In this document: positions 10,097 through 21,600 of the stretch, piece by piece
Layout of the letters: every line of letters starts with the position of its first letter
Numbering within the stretch: position 1 is the stretch's first letter
Source of the DNA: Theobroma cacao
Lineage: Eukaryota > Streptophyta > Magnoliopsida > Malvales > Malvaceae
NCBI RefSeq assembly: GCF_000208745.1
Contig: NC_030853.1
Span: 29,627,473-29,691,472 of the forward strand
DNA length: 64,000 bases
Direction of reading: 5' to 3'
Translations under genes and position numbers: made by a program
Notes under the pieces: model-generated
Database searches by the model: none
What the model saw: only the letters and a program-made list of their open reading frames with translations
Told to the model about the DNA's origin: nothing

Positions 10097-12004
10097 TTAG
10101 CCACTGTTGTTTGCCTCAACCCAACTACACCCATGTTGCTTCCTAACTCCCTTCTCCTCCATGCGTGCTCGAATGCTCTCAGCGTCTTCTCCTCGTCCAC
10201 AGGAAAGATACATTTCTGCTAAAATTAAGTATACACCAGAGTTATGAGGTTCTATTTCTAAAACTCTTTCAGCAGCTATCACACCCACCTTGATGTTATG
10301 GTGGATTCTGCAGGCTCCAAGCAAAGCTCCCCAAACACTAGCTGGAACTTCAATTCCGTCTGCTCTCATTTGATTAAGAAAACTCATTGCCTCATCTATG
10401 AGTCCAAATCTCCCCAACAGATCAACAATGCAAGTATAATGCTCAGTTGTTGGCTCAAGAGAGCATTTGTTTTTCATATAATCAAAGTAGTATTTACCTT
10501 GGTCTACCAGCCCAGCATGGCTACAGGCAGATAAAACACCGATAAAAGTTATTTGATTAGGCTTAATATCAGTTAATCTCATAAGCTCAAACATCTTGAG
10601 AGCTTTTTCAGCATTTCCATGGTGAGCAAATCCACATATTATAGAATTCCAAGAAATAACATCATGGCTCGGCATGTTAAAGAACTCCCGCAAAGCAGAG
10701 TGCAAGTCACCACATCTTTCGTACATAGTGACCAATGCATTAGAAACTGCAGTGAAATTATTTAAACCTGACTTAACTACCTGTGCATGACTCTGCTTCC
10801 CAAGGTCTAAGCTTGGCAAATTCGAAGAAATGGTTAATATACTAGTAAATGTAGCTTCATCAGAGGAGAAACCTGATTCTTTCATTCTGATGAAAATCTT
10901 AAAACCTTCTTCACCATAATCAGTTTCTCCCAACCCACATATCATGGCATTCCACACAGTTACATCTTGAATTGGCATCAATTTGAAAACTTTAATCGCA
11001 CTCCTAACCTCACCTATTTCAAAATATCCAACAATTACATTTGTCCACGAAACAACATCATTATACGGTTGTTTCTCCAAAAATGCATGAGCTTCCTTAA
11101 CAAGTCCATTTCTTATCAACCCCAACAAGATTGAGTTTAATGTTTTACAACATTTCATAGGCATTTCCATGAAATAACGCAAAGCATCTACTAACCGTCT
11201 ACTTGTAACCAATCCACTCAGCAATAATTTCCATGAATCCAAATCCTTCTCAGGCATTTCCTGGAACAAAATTTCTGCCTTGTCAACACACTCAAAGCCT
11301 ACAAAACCATCTAGCATCACATTCCATGCACGAACATCCTTTACTGGCATCTCTTCAAACAATTTACAAGCTTCGGCCATCCTTCCCGCTTTTGCAAGCC
11401 CTGAAATCATAACAGTCCAAGAAGCAACATCTCTATAACTCATTCTTTTAAAATACTCCTCAGCCAAATCAAACTTTTCACACTTCACAAGCCCTTCAAT
11501 CACCAAGTTCCAAGTTATAACATTTTTCCCTGGCATCTCCTCAAACACCTTCAACCCTTCCTCCAACATTCCATTCATAAAATACCCTCCAAGCATTGCA
11601 TTCCACGTCACCACATCTCTACAAGCCATCCCTTCAAAAACTCCCCTTGCACCGTCCACATCACCACCATGCATGAGCCCAGATATCACAGTGTTGTACG
11701 TAAAAATGTCACGTTCTGGCGTTTGATGGAATAAGGCCAAGGCTTTACTTAAAAACCCATTCAGAAAATACCCACGAATCATTGTATTCCAGGTGACAAC
11801 GTTTTTGTGAGGCATTTTGCCAAACAGGTTCTGGGCTTCATGGATAAGCCCATTTTTCATGAATTTTGAGATTTTGGAGTTGTGGGGTTTAAGGTTGGAG
11901 ACTGTTGTGGATGTTTGGTTGGCTTTAAAGAATGTTGGGGCTGACAAAGAGAGGTGTCTGGCGAGTATTATAGGAAGAGTTAGCGTTAGTTTAGGTATGA
12001 ACAT
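10097..12004 (-). CDS. PPR protein, PLS class with E motif (intact), likely organellar RNA editing factor
   Basis: An intronless 635-residue PPR protein. The start is the ATG at 12004 (MFIPKLTLTLP); the two codons upstream begin with TTG. The N-terminus is basic and hydroxylated (ARHLSLSAPTFFKANQTST), consistent with mitochondrial targeting. Degenerate PPR motifs then fill residues 40-560, with units such as VVTWNTMIRGYF, DIFTYNTVISGL and DVISWNSIICGFAHHGNAEKA. The C-terminus has the E-type ending (VYLILAEMYLSCGRGEDAE ... GCSWVEANNSG) and stops before a DYW domain. PLS-E proteins bind organelle transcripts site-specifically and recruit a deaminase in trans. It is the only complete copy of a gene whose fragments occur at least five times between 17 and 46 kb, always antisense to the neighbouring RLP copies. 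The RNA target cannot be told. Confidence 0.93.
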   Translation of the reverse strand: MFIPKLTLTLPIILARHLSLSAPTFFKANQTSTTVSNLKPHNSKISKFMKNGLIHEAQNLFGKMPHKNVVTWNTMIRGYFLNGFLSKALALFHQTPERDIFTYNTVISGLMHGGDVDGARGVFEGMACRDVVTWNAMLGGYFMNGMLEEGLKVFEEMPGKNVITWNLVIEGLVKCEKFDLAEEYFKRMSYRDVASWTVMISGLAKAGRMAEACKLFEEMPVKDVRAWNVMLDGFVGFECVDKAEILFQEMPEKDLDSWKLLLSGLVTSRRLVDALRYFMEMPMKCCKTLNSILLGLIRNGLVKEAHAFLEKQPYNDVVSWTNVIVGYFEIGEVRSAIKVFKLMPIQDVTVWNAMICGLGETDYGEEGFKIFIRMKESGFSSDEATFTSILTISSNLPSLDLGKQSHAQVVKSGLNNFTAVSNALVTMYERCGDLHSALREFFNMPSHDVISWNSIICGFAHHGNAEKALKMFELMRLTDIKPNQITFIGVLSACSHAGLVDQGKYYFDYMKNKCSLEPTTEHYTCIVDLLGRFGLIDEAMSFLNQMRADGIEVPASVWGALLGACRIHHNIKVGVIAAERVLEIEPHNSGVYLILAEMYLSCGRGEDAESIRARMEEKGVRKQHGCSWVEANNSG

Positions 12005-13923
12005 GCCCAAAACCAGAGGGCAAGAGACAGGTAAACAGGATTAATAAAAAAATTGGTGGAATAGTAAGGTGGACTAATGATCCTATGTGCTCACCTTCAC
12101 AACCGTACTCGTGTCAATCAGTAATTGGTTAGAATATATATTTGCAAAACAACCAACTGAACCTCAGGTTGAGTATGTTAAATGTCTAAAGAACAACCTC
12201 AAGGAAAGTCAGGACTGGAAATAGATTGAAAGTCATTGTTTGGTACTATTTTTTATAAAATGAAATCAAATTTAGATATTTCATTTATTATAAATCGTCA
12301 ATTTTTATATTTAAATTATGTTTGATTTCGTATTTTAAAAATAATTAGCATATATATAATTTTAAAAGATTATGTTTTGCATTGACTCTGTCTTCATCTT
12401 ATAATGCTTTTGGTAAGTCTGCATCATGGAGCAAAAATGATGTTGGAAAATTTTATAGTGATGTTGAAGCTTGAACACTATCATTAATTTAGTCTTTGAT
12501 CAAGTCTAAAAGGCTTTGGTGTGCAACAAAAAAGGGTTGAAATTGTAAAAAGAAAAGCAAACTAATAAAGATTAAGAAGAGTCAAAGCATTAAGCATTTG
12601 AAATTCAAAGCAAGAGGTTGTAAAATGCAGTAATAATTCAAAATTTTTGAAAATTTTTAATTATTATATTTATATATTTAATAATATTAAAGTGTAGTAT
12701 ATTTATAGAGACTGTGGTTCCTTTAAAATTTTTGAAATATTTTATTTATTATATATTTTTAATGCTACTCAAAATAAATTTTTTATTTAATAATTAATAT
12801 AAATAATAAATAATAAAATGATTCTACAAGCCCTAATCAACATTATCCAAATTTAAGTTTATTCACACCTCTTTCTCCATTTCTTTCTTTTTCCCTTTCT
12901 CTTTTATTTTACTTTACCTCTTCTTATGTAATTAACTACTGAAACACACTTCATTCTTTAAAAGAGAGATTTATGATCTTGTGAACTTAGATAAAGTAAA
13001 GTTTTTTTTTATCTTTTTCTTTCTATCTATATTATTTAAGTATCGTGTGAAATTTTATATATTGTATTTAACTATTTATATTTTATGCATTATATTTTAT
13101 GAATTTAGAAAACATTGTGGAGCACAACTTTTTTTAAGTTTTTCTTTCTTATTCCTTTTGATTTATTTGTCATATAAAATTATTATCTATTATGAATCTT
13201 TTGATTATTGTTTATATGCAATGTATTGATTTTGAAAATTTTAAATTTTTATTCTTCTTCATCTTTGGCCTTTCAATAAAAATTGACAAACTCTGCCCCT
13301 GATTATGAAGGGACAAAGTATTTTACTCAAACATGTTTGACTTTTTAAGAAAGGTCTCTAGTGGAAACTCTTTTAGGCGTGACCGGTGGATTTGATGCAT
13401 TAGATTTTTAATGTTGATGGAATTTGAGATTTTTAATATTGACTCTTTGATCAAGGCTAAAAAGCTTGGGCGTGTCTACCCATACTAGTTTATAAATAAA
13501 GGCTAATTGGACAAAGCAATAACATCATAATTTAAGTATATAAATAAAGGTTAATTGGACAAAGCAATAGCATCATAATTTCCTGCTGTTGCTACTACTT
13601 TTATAAAAGTCTCTCTAGTGGAAAATGTTTTACACGTTATTAGATTTTCAATGTTAAATTTGAGATTTTTCATATCCTCACAATTTATAAGAAATTAATT
13701 TATTAATTGTAAATTGGCAATAGCACTAGTTTCCAATGAAGATCGACTGGATCGAATGCAGTATTAACGTTGATAGAAAGACCTTGAGAAAAACTAAATA
13801 TAGCAGCACGCTGCAGATGATGAGCGAAACCATCACTAAACCATGGTAGTTTAAAGAAAAATGTCATCCAAAATTCTCAATATTTTTAATTTTGGAAGAT
13901 TGCAATTATATATATATGGGTTA
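12005..13923. other. AT-rich spacer with relics of the RLP upstream region
   Basis: No gene seen. Parts of 12370-12620 and 13440-13580 match the conserved upstream region of the cluster's RLP genes, including the motif AAGCTTGGGCGTGTCTACCC at about 13464 and a duplicated TATAAATAAAGG stretch at about 13492 and 13540. The segment around 12700-12840 resembles the end of the hAT-like element at 30.8-32.0 kb and is probably a degraded relative. Confidence 0.5.
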
Positions 13924-15031
13924 ATATTTAATGCACTGACAGTGTATAGTTTTTATACACTGTCAGCTCACCAGGATATGACACCTCATTAATGAGGTCA
14001 AGTAAAAAATTTTTAAGGATTAAAAATTTAATATTAAAAAGTTTATAATAATTAATTAAACAAAAAAAAATATTTTCACTTTTTTATCTCTCTAAGATGT
14101 TCTCTTTCTTGTTCTCATCTTTTCTCTTTCTCCTACTCCATCATCTTCTTCTCCTCTTCTTCCATTAAAATTAAGTTTTGCAAAATTCTACAACTTCTAG
14201 AGCAAATTTTAGATTCTTTTCTTATTCTTTTTTAAAGAGATTGAGAAAACATATCTTAAAAAAATAATAAAATAAGATTTAAATATATAAATCTTATAAG
14301 CAAAATTTTTTTTAAGTTAACAATTTTGCTTCTAATTAATAGGATTAAGCCAAAAATTGTTCTTCATTTAAAATCTTGAAAACGTGAGGTTTAGTTAAAA
14401 ATTAAAACATTTATATAACATATCATATGAACAATGATTTTGGTTTAAATACCAAAAAACATGTGATTTAGTTTGACATCTTATATTTAAATTTATTAGC
14501 ATTTTCGGTTTTAGTAAAATGGTAAAGTAACACCTCAAAAGAATTTTGATTTTTATAGGGATTTGGAGTTTTATGAGTGCATTTTAAGGGGAAAAAAAAC
14601 CTACTGCCCATGGAAAAGGAACAATTTTAGACTTAAATCTGTGTTTTATAAGCAAAATTGTTGACTAAATAAAATTATACTAATAAGATTTATTTATTTG
14701 AATCTTATTTTCTCAATATCTAAAGAATAAGAAAATAATCTAAAAATTACTTTTGAAGTTATAGAATTTTGTAGAACTTAATTTTAATGGAAGAAGGAGA
14801 AAAAGAAGATGATGGAGTTAGAGAGAAATAGAAAAGAAGAGAACAAGAAAAAAAAACGGTTGAGAGATTAAAAAGTGAAAATATTTTATTTTTTATTTAA
14901 TTAATCATTATAAATTTTTAATGTTTAATTTTAAGTTCTTAAAAGTTTTTTATTTTATCACATTAATGAAATGACACATTTTGGTGAATTGACAGTATAT
15001 AGAAATTATACACTGTCAGTGCATTAAATAT
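13924..15031. mobile_element. Long-terminal-inverted-repeat element (MULE-like or foldback MITE), about 1.1 kb
   Basis: The two ends are inverted repeats of each other: the left end begins ATATTTAATGCACTGACAGT and the right end reads as its near-perfect complement. Similarity between arms continues for several hundred bases (left about 13924-14330, right about 14640-15031), including the pyrimidine-rich stretch TTCTTCTCCTCTTCTTCC and its purine-rich mirror. The central part has no ORF. Each end also contains a short palindrome around TATACACTGTCAG. It sits between an RLP promoter relic and the RLP pseudogene start. A target-site duplication was not clear, so the superfamily (Mutator-like most likely) is inferred. 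Confidence 0.75.
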
Positions 15032-15220
15032 AAATCTTATATATATATTAGCTAGTAGCCTTTACATGAAATTAGTTTGTTAACGTGTTTAACGATTCTT
15101 TTTAAAAAAAAAAACGTGTTTAATGATTGTATAAAAATTGAAACAGTACTATTTCAGACAAGGTAATATAAATAGCAATCTACCATCAACTTCTAACTTC
15201 ATCAATAAAATTGAAGAGCT

Positions 15221-17744
15221 ATGAGTACTATTTTAATGCTTTTGTTTTTCAGTCTAGTTACCGTCAACATTAGTTTCAATGAGGGTTGTATTGAGAGTGA
15301 GAGACAAGCCCTTTTCATGTTCAAACAAGATCTCATAAATCATGCTAATCAGTTGGCTTCTTGGTAGACCTGGTAATTTTGGACACAACACGTTAACACG
15401 ACACGAGAATACATGGGTTAAACAGGTTTTGAGTTTACCCTTAACGTGTTTCATGTCTAATCGTGTCTGATACGTTAAGACACAGAAATTTTCGTGTCTT
15501 AACGTGTCAGACACGATAAACACGTTTAAAACACGTTTAAACACGTTTTCTTAATCGTGTTATCGTGTTTAAATGTGTATACGTGTTTAAACGTGTATAC
15601 ATGACACGTTTATTAACCTATTAAACATTAATAGTTAAAAACTATTTTAACCTTATATAAATAATTTTTAATAATTATTTAATGTGTATTTTAACCTTAC
15701 GTATGATAATGAATTTTATGTATGTTATTTATATTAAATTTTATTATATTTGATGTTATTATTATTATTATTATTTTGTTATAATTATTTTTATAATTAT
15801 AGATTTTAAATTTAAATAATAAAATTATATTTAATTATAAATATTTTTATTTAATTGTGTTAAACGTGTTATTAATCGTGTCGTGTCGTATATTAACATG
15901 TTTAATAAACGTGTAAAACGTGTTAATCGTGTCGTGTCATGTTACACGTATATTAAACGTGTACGTGTACGTATTTTAAATTTAAGATACGAATATTAAA
16001 CGTATTGTGTTCGTGTTTAGCCTTAACGTGTTTCGTGTCTAATCGTGTCTGACACGTTTAAGACACGAAAACACGAATTGCTAGCTCTACTTCTTGGACT
16101 GTTGATAAAGATTGTTGTGCTTGGGTTGAAGTTGTTTGTGACAATGTGACTGGTCATGTGCTTCAACTCCATCTTACAAATCCACTATCCACTCCGGATA
16201 CTCATGCCAGTCCTGCTGAATATGAAGACTTTGAGAGGTCAAAGCTAAGAGGTAAGATAAACCCTTCTTTGCTCATGTTGAAGCATTTGAATTATTTGGA
16301 CTTAAGCAACAATGCATTTGAAGGTATTCCCATTCCCAATTTCTTGGGTTCTATTGAGAGTTTAAGATACCTTAGTCTCTCTCGAGCTGGATTTAAAGGA
16401 TTAGCTCCTCATCAACTCGGAAATCTCTCGAGTTTAAAGACTCTTAATCTTGCCAATGATGAAGGTTATCTCTATGTTGCCAATCTCCAATGGTTGTCTG
16501 TTCTTTCCTTGTTAGAACACCTTGATTTGAGTAATGTGAACCTTACAAAGGTTTCCAATTGGTTGAAAGTGCTAAATACACTTCCTTTCTTACAGAAACT
16601 ATATTTATCAGGCTGTCAACTTCCTCAGGTTCCTCCACCCACAAATCTTAATCTGTCATCTCTTAAAATTCTCGACCTTTCTTTCAATTCTCTTAAAAAT
16701 ACCTTGGTCGACTTTATCTGGATATTTCAACTCAAATCCCTAGTTTCCCTTGATCTGAGTGTTAATAATTTCCAAGGATGTATATTTGATGGCCTTAAAA
16801 ACATAACATCTCTTAGGCACCTTGATCTTTCACATAACTATTTTAATTCTTCAATTCCTGACTGGTTGTATAATCTTAACCCTCTTCAATTTCTCAGCCT
16901 TAGGTCTAACAACTTGCAAGGTTTAATTTCAAGTGCCGTAGGAAGCATGAGTTCTGCCATTAGCCTTGACTTTTCAGGGAATAAACTTGAAGGAAAGATT
17001 CCAAGATCAATGGGAAATCTTTGTAACTTAAAATCAATTCATTATTCAGATGTGAACTTAAGTCAAGATATGTCTGACATTTTAGAAATTTTATCGGGAT
17101 GTGTTTCTAAACAACTTGATTTCTTGATATTAGGTGGGTGTCAACTTTCCGGTCAATTAATTAACCGACTTGGAAACTTTAAGAATTTGAAGGAACTTTC
17201 TTTGTATAATAACTCAATTTCTGGCCCGATTCTGTTGTCATAGGACAACTTTCGTCCTTAAGAGTTTCATATCTTGATCAGAACAATTTAACAGGCCACC
17301 TTCCCGAGTCAGTTGGACTGCTTGCAAATTTGGCAGCATTTTTAATTTCTGATAATTTGTTAAGCGGGGTTGTTTCAGAAATTCACTTTGACAATCTTAC
17401 AAAATTGACATGGTTATATGCTTCTAGGAACCCGCTTGTTTTAAACGTCCATCCTGATTGGATTCCTCCTTTTCAACTCATAATGTTAGGATTAAGCTCT
17501 TTGCGTATAGGTTGCCAGTTTCCTCAGCGGCTTCGTTCACAAAAATATTTAAGATATGTAGAGATCTCTAAATCAGGAAATTCAGATAGCATTCCTAGTT
17601 GGTTTTGGAATTCACCCCTTCAAGTTCAATATTTCAATCTTTCTCACAACCAAATCCATGGGCAGATTCCTGATATACCTAGGACTGTATTTGTAGATTC
17701 CATTATTGACCTTAGTTTTAATAATTTTAGTGGTCCATTACCAA
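15221..17744 (+). pseudogene. LRR receptor-like protein (EIX/Cf type), pseudogene 1
   Basis: Starts like the intact copies (ATG at 15221, MSTILMLLFFSLVTVN..., then CIESERQALFMFKQDL) but is destroyed in three ways. A 725-bp hAT-like element (15365-16089) splits the LRRNT domain after LASW and brings a stop codon immediately. A one-base deletion near 17236 (TTGTCATAGG where the intact copy has TTGTCCATAGG) shifts the frame after GPILLS. At about 17744, inside the LRR region (after NNFSGPLP), the sequence switches to antisense PPR sequence, so the rest of the ectodomain, the membrane span and the tail are missing. Outside the breaks it is very close to the intact RLP at 22.9 kb, so the decay is fairly recent. 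Confidence 0.93.
15365..16089. mobile_element. Non-autonomous hAT-like element with 8-bp target-site duplication
   Basis: Inserted in the RLP pseudogene. The 8-bp host sequence CTTCTTGG occurs on both sides (15357-15364 and 16090-16097), and removing the insert restores RLP sequence. Ends are imperfect inverted repeats: TAGACCTGGTAATT at the left and, on the other strand, TAGAGCTAGCAATT at the right. Subterminal regions are packed with direct and inverted copies of ACGTGT/ACACGT (for example GTGTCTTAACGTGTCAGACA), as is common for hAT transposase binding. There is no transposase ORF. An 8-bp duplication plus TAGAG-type ends points to the hAT superfamily. Confidence 0.85.
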
Positions 17745-18227
17745 GTTCCAAGCCCTTCAATCACCAAGTTCCAAGATATAACATTATTCCCTGGCATCTC
17801 CTCAAACACCTTCAACCCTTCCTCCAACATTCCATTCATAAAATACCCTCCAAGCATTGCATTCCACGTCACCACATCATGACCATGCATGAGCCCAGAT
17901 ATCACAGTGGTATACGTAAAAATATCACGTTCTGGCATTTGATGGAATAAGGCCGAGGCTTTACTTAAAAACCCATTGAGAAAATACCCACCAATCATTG
18001 AATTCCAGGTGACAACGTTTTTTGCGAGGCATTTTGTCAAACAGGTTCTGGGCTTGTTGGACAAGCCCATTTTTCCTGAAATTTGAGATTTTGGAGCTGT
18101 GGGGTTTAAGGTTGGAGACTGTTGTGGATGTTTGGTTGCTTTGAACGAATGTTGGGGCCGAAAAAGAGAGGTGCCTGGCGACTTTTATAGGAAAAGTTGG
18201 GTTTAGTTTAGGAATGAACATGCCCAA
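17745..18227 (-). pseudogene. PPR gene relic a (N-terminal part), fused to RLP pseudogene 1
   Basis: Matches roughly residues 1-171 of the intact PPR gene at 10.1-12.0 kb, on the same strand (FIPKLNPTFPIK..., NVVTWNSMIGGYFLNGFLSKA..., EEGLKVFEEMPG). It has an extra T in the run at about 18020 (frameshift) and lacks one half-repeat (the GARGVFEGMACR segment). At 17742-17750 it is joined directly to sense RLP sequence, so its 3' half is absent. Confidence 0.88.
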
Positions 18228-18570
18228 ACCCAGAGAGCAAGAGAAAGGTGAACAAGACGGATAAAAAAGAAAAGAGTGTGCAATATAAAAGAAAAGGGTT
18301 TAGTTCACAATCGTACTCGTGTCAATCAGTAATTGGTCAGCATATATATTTGCAAAACAAACAACTGAACCTCAGGTTGAATATATTAAATAACTAGGCA
18401 ACACCCTCAAGGATTGTTTGGTACTATTTTTTACAAGATAAAACCAAGTTTATGATATTTCATTTATTATAAATCGTCATTTTTTATATTTAAAATATGT
18501 TTGGTTTCATATTTTTTTAGGCAAAGTTATGTTTCCATCATTATTTTAAAATATTAATATATATAATAAT
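18228..18570. other. 5' flank of PPR relic
   Basis: Closely matches the flank after the PPR relic at 33.3-33.66 kb and part of the flank upstream of the intact PPR gene (the segment CAACTGAACCTCAGGTTGA is shared), so it is the duplicated PPR promoter side. No gene. Confidence 0.5.
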
Positions 18571-19709
18571 GATTAAATATACAAATAAGCTCTCAAATTA
18601 TATTAAGAAAGTTAATTTAGCTTATATCATTTTATTACATTCAAATAAACCATTGAATTCTTATGTTAAGTTAAAATAAGCCTCCTTCACTAATAGGTGA
18701 CTAGTCAACAGTATAGTCTATAAATTTTTATACCACGTCATCTGCCACGTGACATGTTGATGTGTCATCTTGATGATATCAATGTCACGTTGCATCAAAA
18801 ATTGTAGACTAAGAATTGAGTTTTTTCCTTTTTATCCATCCAAATATCCAAAAATGATTAGTTAGGGATTTGGAACAAAAAACTAAAAAAAAAAAGTAAT
18901 TGCTTTAAACGATTACAATCGTTTTTTAATTAATTATCATTTTCTTAATTAAAACCATCCTTCCTAACAAAAAAATCTAATCCAACTTTTTCAGTTCGAT
19001 TAAAACTATTGTTGTTTGATTGAAAATTGGTATATAGAAATTCAAGAATACTCAAATACGATTTTAAGAAGAAGAAGAAGTCAATAATAGATTCTCTCTT
19101 CACATCTTTCATAGTTTTAAGAAATTCAAAACTACCAAAAGAACAATTTTTAGAGAAGGAATAGGAATTGCAGATAGAGAAAGGACATTCTGACTATAAG
19201 AGACATTGGGTTTAAGGAATGTTGAAAAAAGTGAATATTTCTTTGTGGACAACAGTGACTTTAATCGAACTAGAAAAGTTGGATTAGGTTTTTCTGTTAA
19301 AAACTAGGGCTTCAATTAAGATGGTTATTAGTTAATAATAATGATAATCAATTTGAAGCAATTAGTTTTTTTTTTAATTTTTTGTTTCAAATCCCTAACT
19401 AATAATTTTTGGATATTTATATACATAAAAGGGAAAAAACCCAATTCTTAGTTAATAATTTTTTATATCATGTCATCTGTCATGTGATATTAATGTCATC
19501 AAAATGACACATTAATATGCTACGTGGTAGATGACGTGGCATAAAAAATTACTAATAGTAACATTGACTAACTTCCTTAATTAATAGTTAGTGAAAGAGG
19601 TTTATTTAACCCAAAATAAGAGTTCAGGGATTTATTTTGACATAATAAAAAGATAAAGATTAAATAAACTATCTTGATATAATTTGAGGATTTATTTAAA
19701 TATTTGATC
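18571..19709. mobile_element. Long-terminal-inverted-repeat element, copy 1 (MULE-like)
   Basis: Left end GATTAAATATACAAATAAGC and, on the other strand, right end GATCAAATATTTAAATAAAT. The arms mirror each other for about 500 bases each (shared words such as ATGCCACGTCATCT and AAATATCCAAAAATTATTAG with their complements). Flanks are AT-rich; TAATATATATAAT occurs on both sides and may include the target duplication. No transposase. A near-identical element occupies the equivalent place at 33660-34790, so the insertion predates duplication of the block. Confidence 0.8.
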
Positions 19710-19734
19710 TAATATATATAATTTTGAAAAACTA

Positions 19735-20300
19735 TATATTTACGAATAACATGAATATCAAGGCATTGGTAATTAATCAACAATCTATGTACACATAAAC
19801 AAGACCAAGACTTAGTGAATTGATAAAAAGAGGCTAACGTGTAGAAAAAGCAGTCCGAGATAAGACAAACTAAGAATTTCGCAAGAAAAATATATGTTTT
19901 GCATTGACTTTATCTTCGTTTGGTAAGCCTGCATCATGGAGCTAAAATGTTGTTGGAAATTTTATACCGATGTTGAAGCTTGAACACTATCATTTACTAC
20001 TGTTTGATCAAGCCTAAAAGGCTTGGGTGTGCACCAAAAAGGGGTTTAGAATTGTAAAAAGAAAAACAAACTAATAAAGGTTTAGAACAGACAAAGCATT
20101 AAAGCATTTGAAATTGAAAGCAAACGGTTGGAAAATAGAGTAATTAAGCAATAACATCATAATCTCCTGCTCTGTAGCTATATTGTTAAGTGACAGTTCA
20201 AACTGTTTTGCTTTTCAAAAGTCTCTCTTGTGCAAAATGTTTTAGGCGTGACTGATGGGTTAGACTTTTAAGGTGGAATTTGAGATTTTCACATCCTCAC
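19735..20300 (+). repeat. Duplicated RLP upstream cassette
   Basis: Matches the region just upstream of the intact RLPs (words such as GGCATTGGTAATTAATCAAC, GCCTGCATCATGGAGC and CCTAAAAGGCTTGGGTGTGC). A second copy follows at about 21045-21600 and others lie at 34.8-35.4 and 37.0-37.6 kb. No RLP coding sequence follows this copy. Confidence 0.7.
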
Positions 20301-20309
20301 ATTTTGAGA

Positions 20310-21035
20310 ATGTAAAATCCGAGAATACCCAACTATAATTTTGAGAAGAGGACGTCAACAATAGTTTCTCGCTCTACATCTTTCATAGTTTTTGAAATTT
20401 AAAACTACTTAAAAAATAATTTTAAAAAGAAAAATAAGAATTGCAGATATAGAGAAGACATTCTGACTATAAGGTACATTGGTTTAGAGAATGTAGAGAA
20501 ATACCAGAATACCTAAATACAATTTTGAGGATAAAAGTCAATAATAGATTCTCTCTCTACATCTTTCACAGTTTTAAAAAATTCAAGACTATCCAAAGAA
20601 TAATTTTAGAAAAGGAATATGTATTGCAAACAGGGAGAGGATATTCTGACTATAAGATATGTTGGGTCGAGAGAATGTTGAAGAAAGTGAATATTTCTTT
20701 GTGAGCACCAATGGCTTGAATCGAACCAAAAAGGTTGGAATATATTTTTTTGTTAGGATTGATGACTCAAATTAAGAAGATGGTAATTAGTTAAAAAATA
20801 TTGATAACCTGATTGAAGCAATTAGTTTTTTTTTTAATTTTTTGTTTCAGATTTCTAATTAATAATTTTTTGACATTTGGATAGGTAAAAGAGAAAAAAC
20901 TCAATTCTTAATAAGTAATTTTTTATTTCATTTCATCTGTCACATGACATTGACGTCAACAAAATGACACATCAATATGATTAAATTGACTTTCTTGATA
21001 TAATTTGAAGACTTTTTTAGATATTTAATCTAATA
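20310..21035. mobile_element. Partial copy of the 1.1-kb long-inverted-repeat element
   Basis: Repeats the internal part (GAGAATACCCAACTATAATT..., then a second, more complete run from about 20500) and the right arm of the element at 18571-19709. It lacks the left end. Together with the neighbouring cassettes it forms a tandem 'element plus RLP upstream cassette' arrangement. Confidence 0.6.
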
Positions 21036-21044
21036 TAATTTTAG

Positions 21045-21600
21045 AAGACTATATGTTTACGAATAACTTGAACATCAAGGCATTGATAATTAATCAACAA
21101 TCTATGGTCCACGTGAACAAGACCAAGACTTAGAGAATTGATAAAAAGAGGCTACCGTGTAGAAAAAGCAGCCCGAGATAAGACAAACTAAGAATTTCGC
21201 AAGAAAAATATATGTTTTGCGTTGACTTTGTCTTCTTTTGGTAAGCCTGCATCATGGAGCGAAAATGTCGTTGGAAATTTTATACTGACGTTAAAGCTTG
21301 AACACTATCATTTAGTACTCTTTGATCAAGCCTAAAAACCTTGGGTGTGTACCAGAAAAGGTTTTAGAATTGTAAAAAGAAAGACAAACTAGTAAAGGTT
21401 AAGAAGAGACAAAGCATTCAAGCATTTGAAATTTAAAGCAAAAGGTTGGAAAATAGAGTAATTAAGCAATAACATCACAATCTCCTGCTCTGTAGCTATA
21501 TTGTTAAGTGACAGTTCAAACTGTTTTGCTTTTCAAAAGTCTCTCTTGTGGAAAATGCTGTCCGCTACCCCAAAATAAAAGTCAAGAGTCGTCAAAAAGT
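21045..21600 (+). repeat. Duplicated RLP upstream cassette, second tandem copy
   Basis: About 90 percent identical by eye to 19735-20300 and ends with the same 'TCTCCTGCTCTGTAGCTATA' stretch. No coding sequence. Confidence 0.65.

Noticed and set aside
12981..13229. Plus-strand 82-codon frame rich in Phe, Ile and Tyr
   Set aside because: Composition reflects a T-rich spacer; no signal peptide or family features.
13924..15031. Inverted repeat considered as a microRNA precursor
   Set aside because: The arms are hundreds of bases long with transposon-like ends; a foldback element explains them better than a MIR gene.
15540..16080. Dense ACGTGT/ACACG motifs considered as a tandem G-box (ABRE) regulatory array
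   Set aside because: They lie entirely inside the hAT-like insert, mainly in its subterminal regions, so they are more likely transposase-binding repeats.
17738..18070. 110-codon minus-strand frame with good PPR motifs, possibly a small PPR gene
   Set aside because: It is an internal piece of PPR relic a. The real start lies in another frame and its 3' end runs into antisense RLP sequence.
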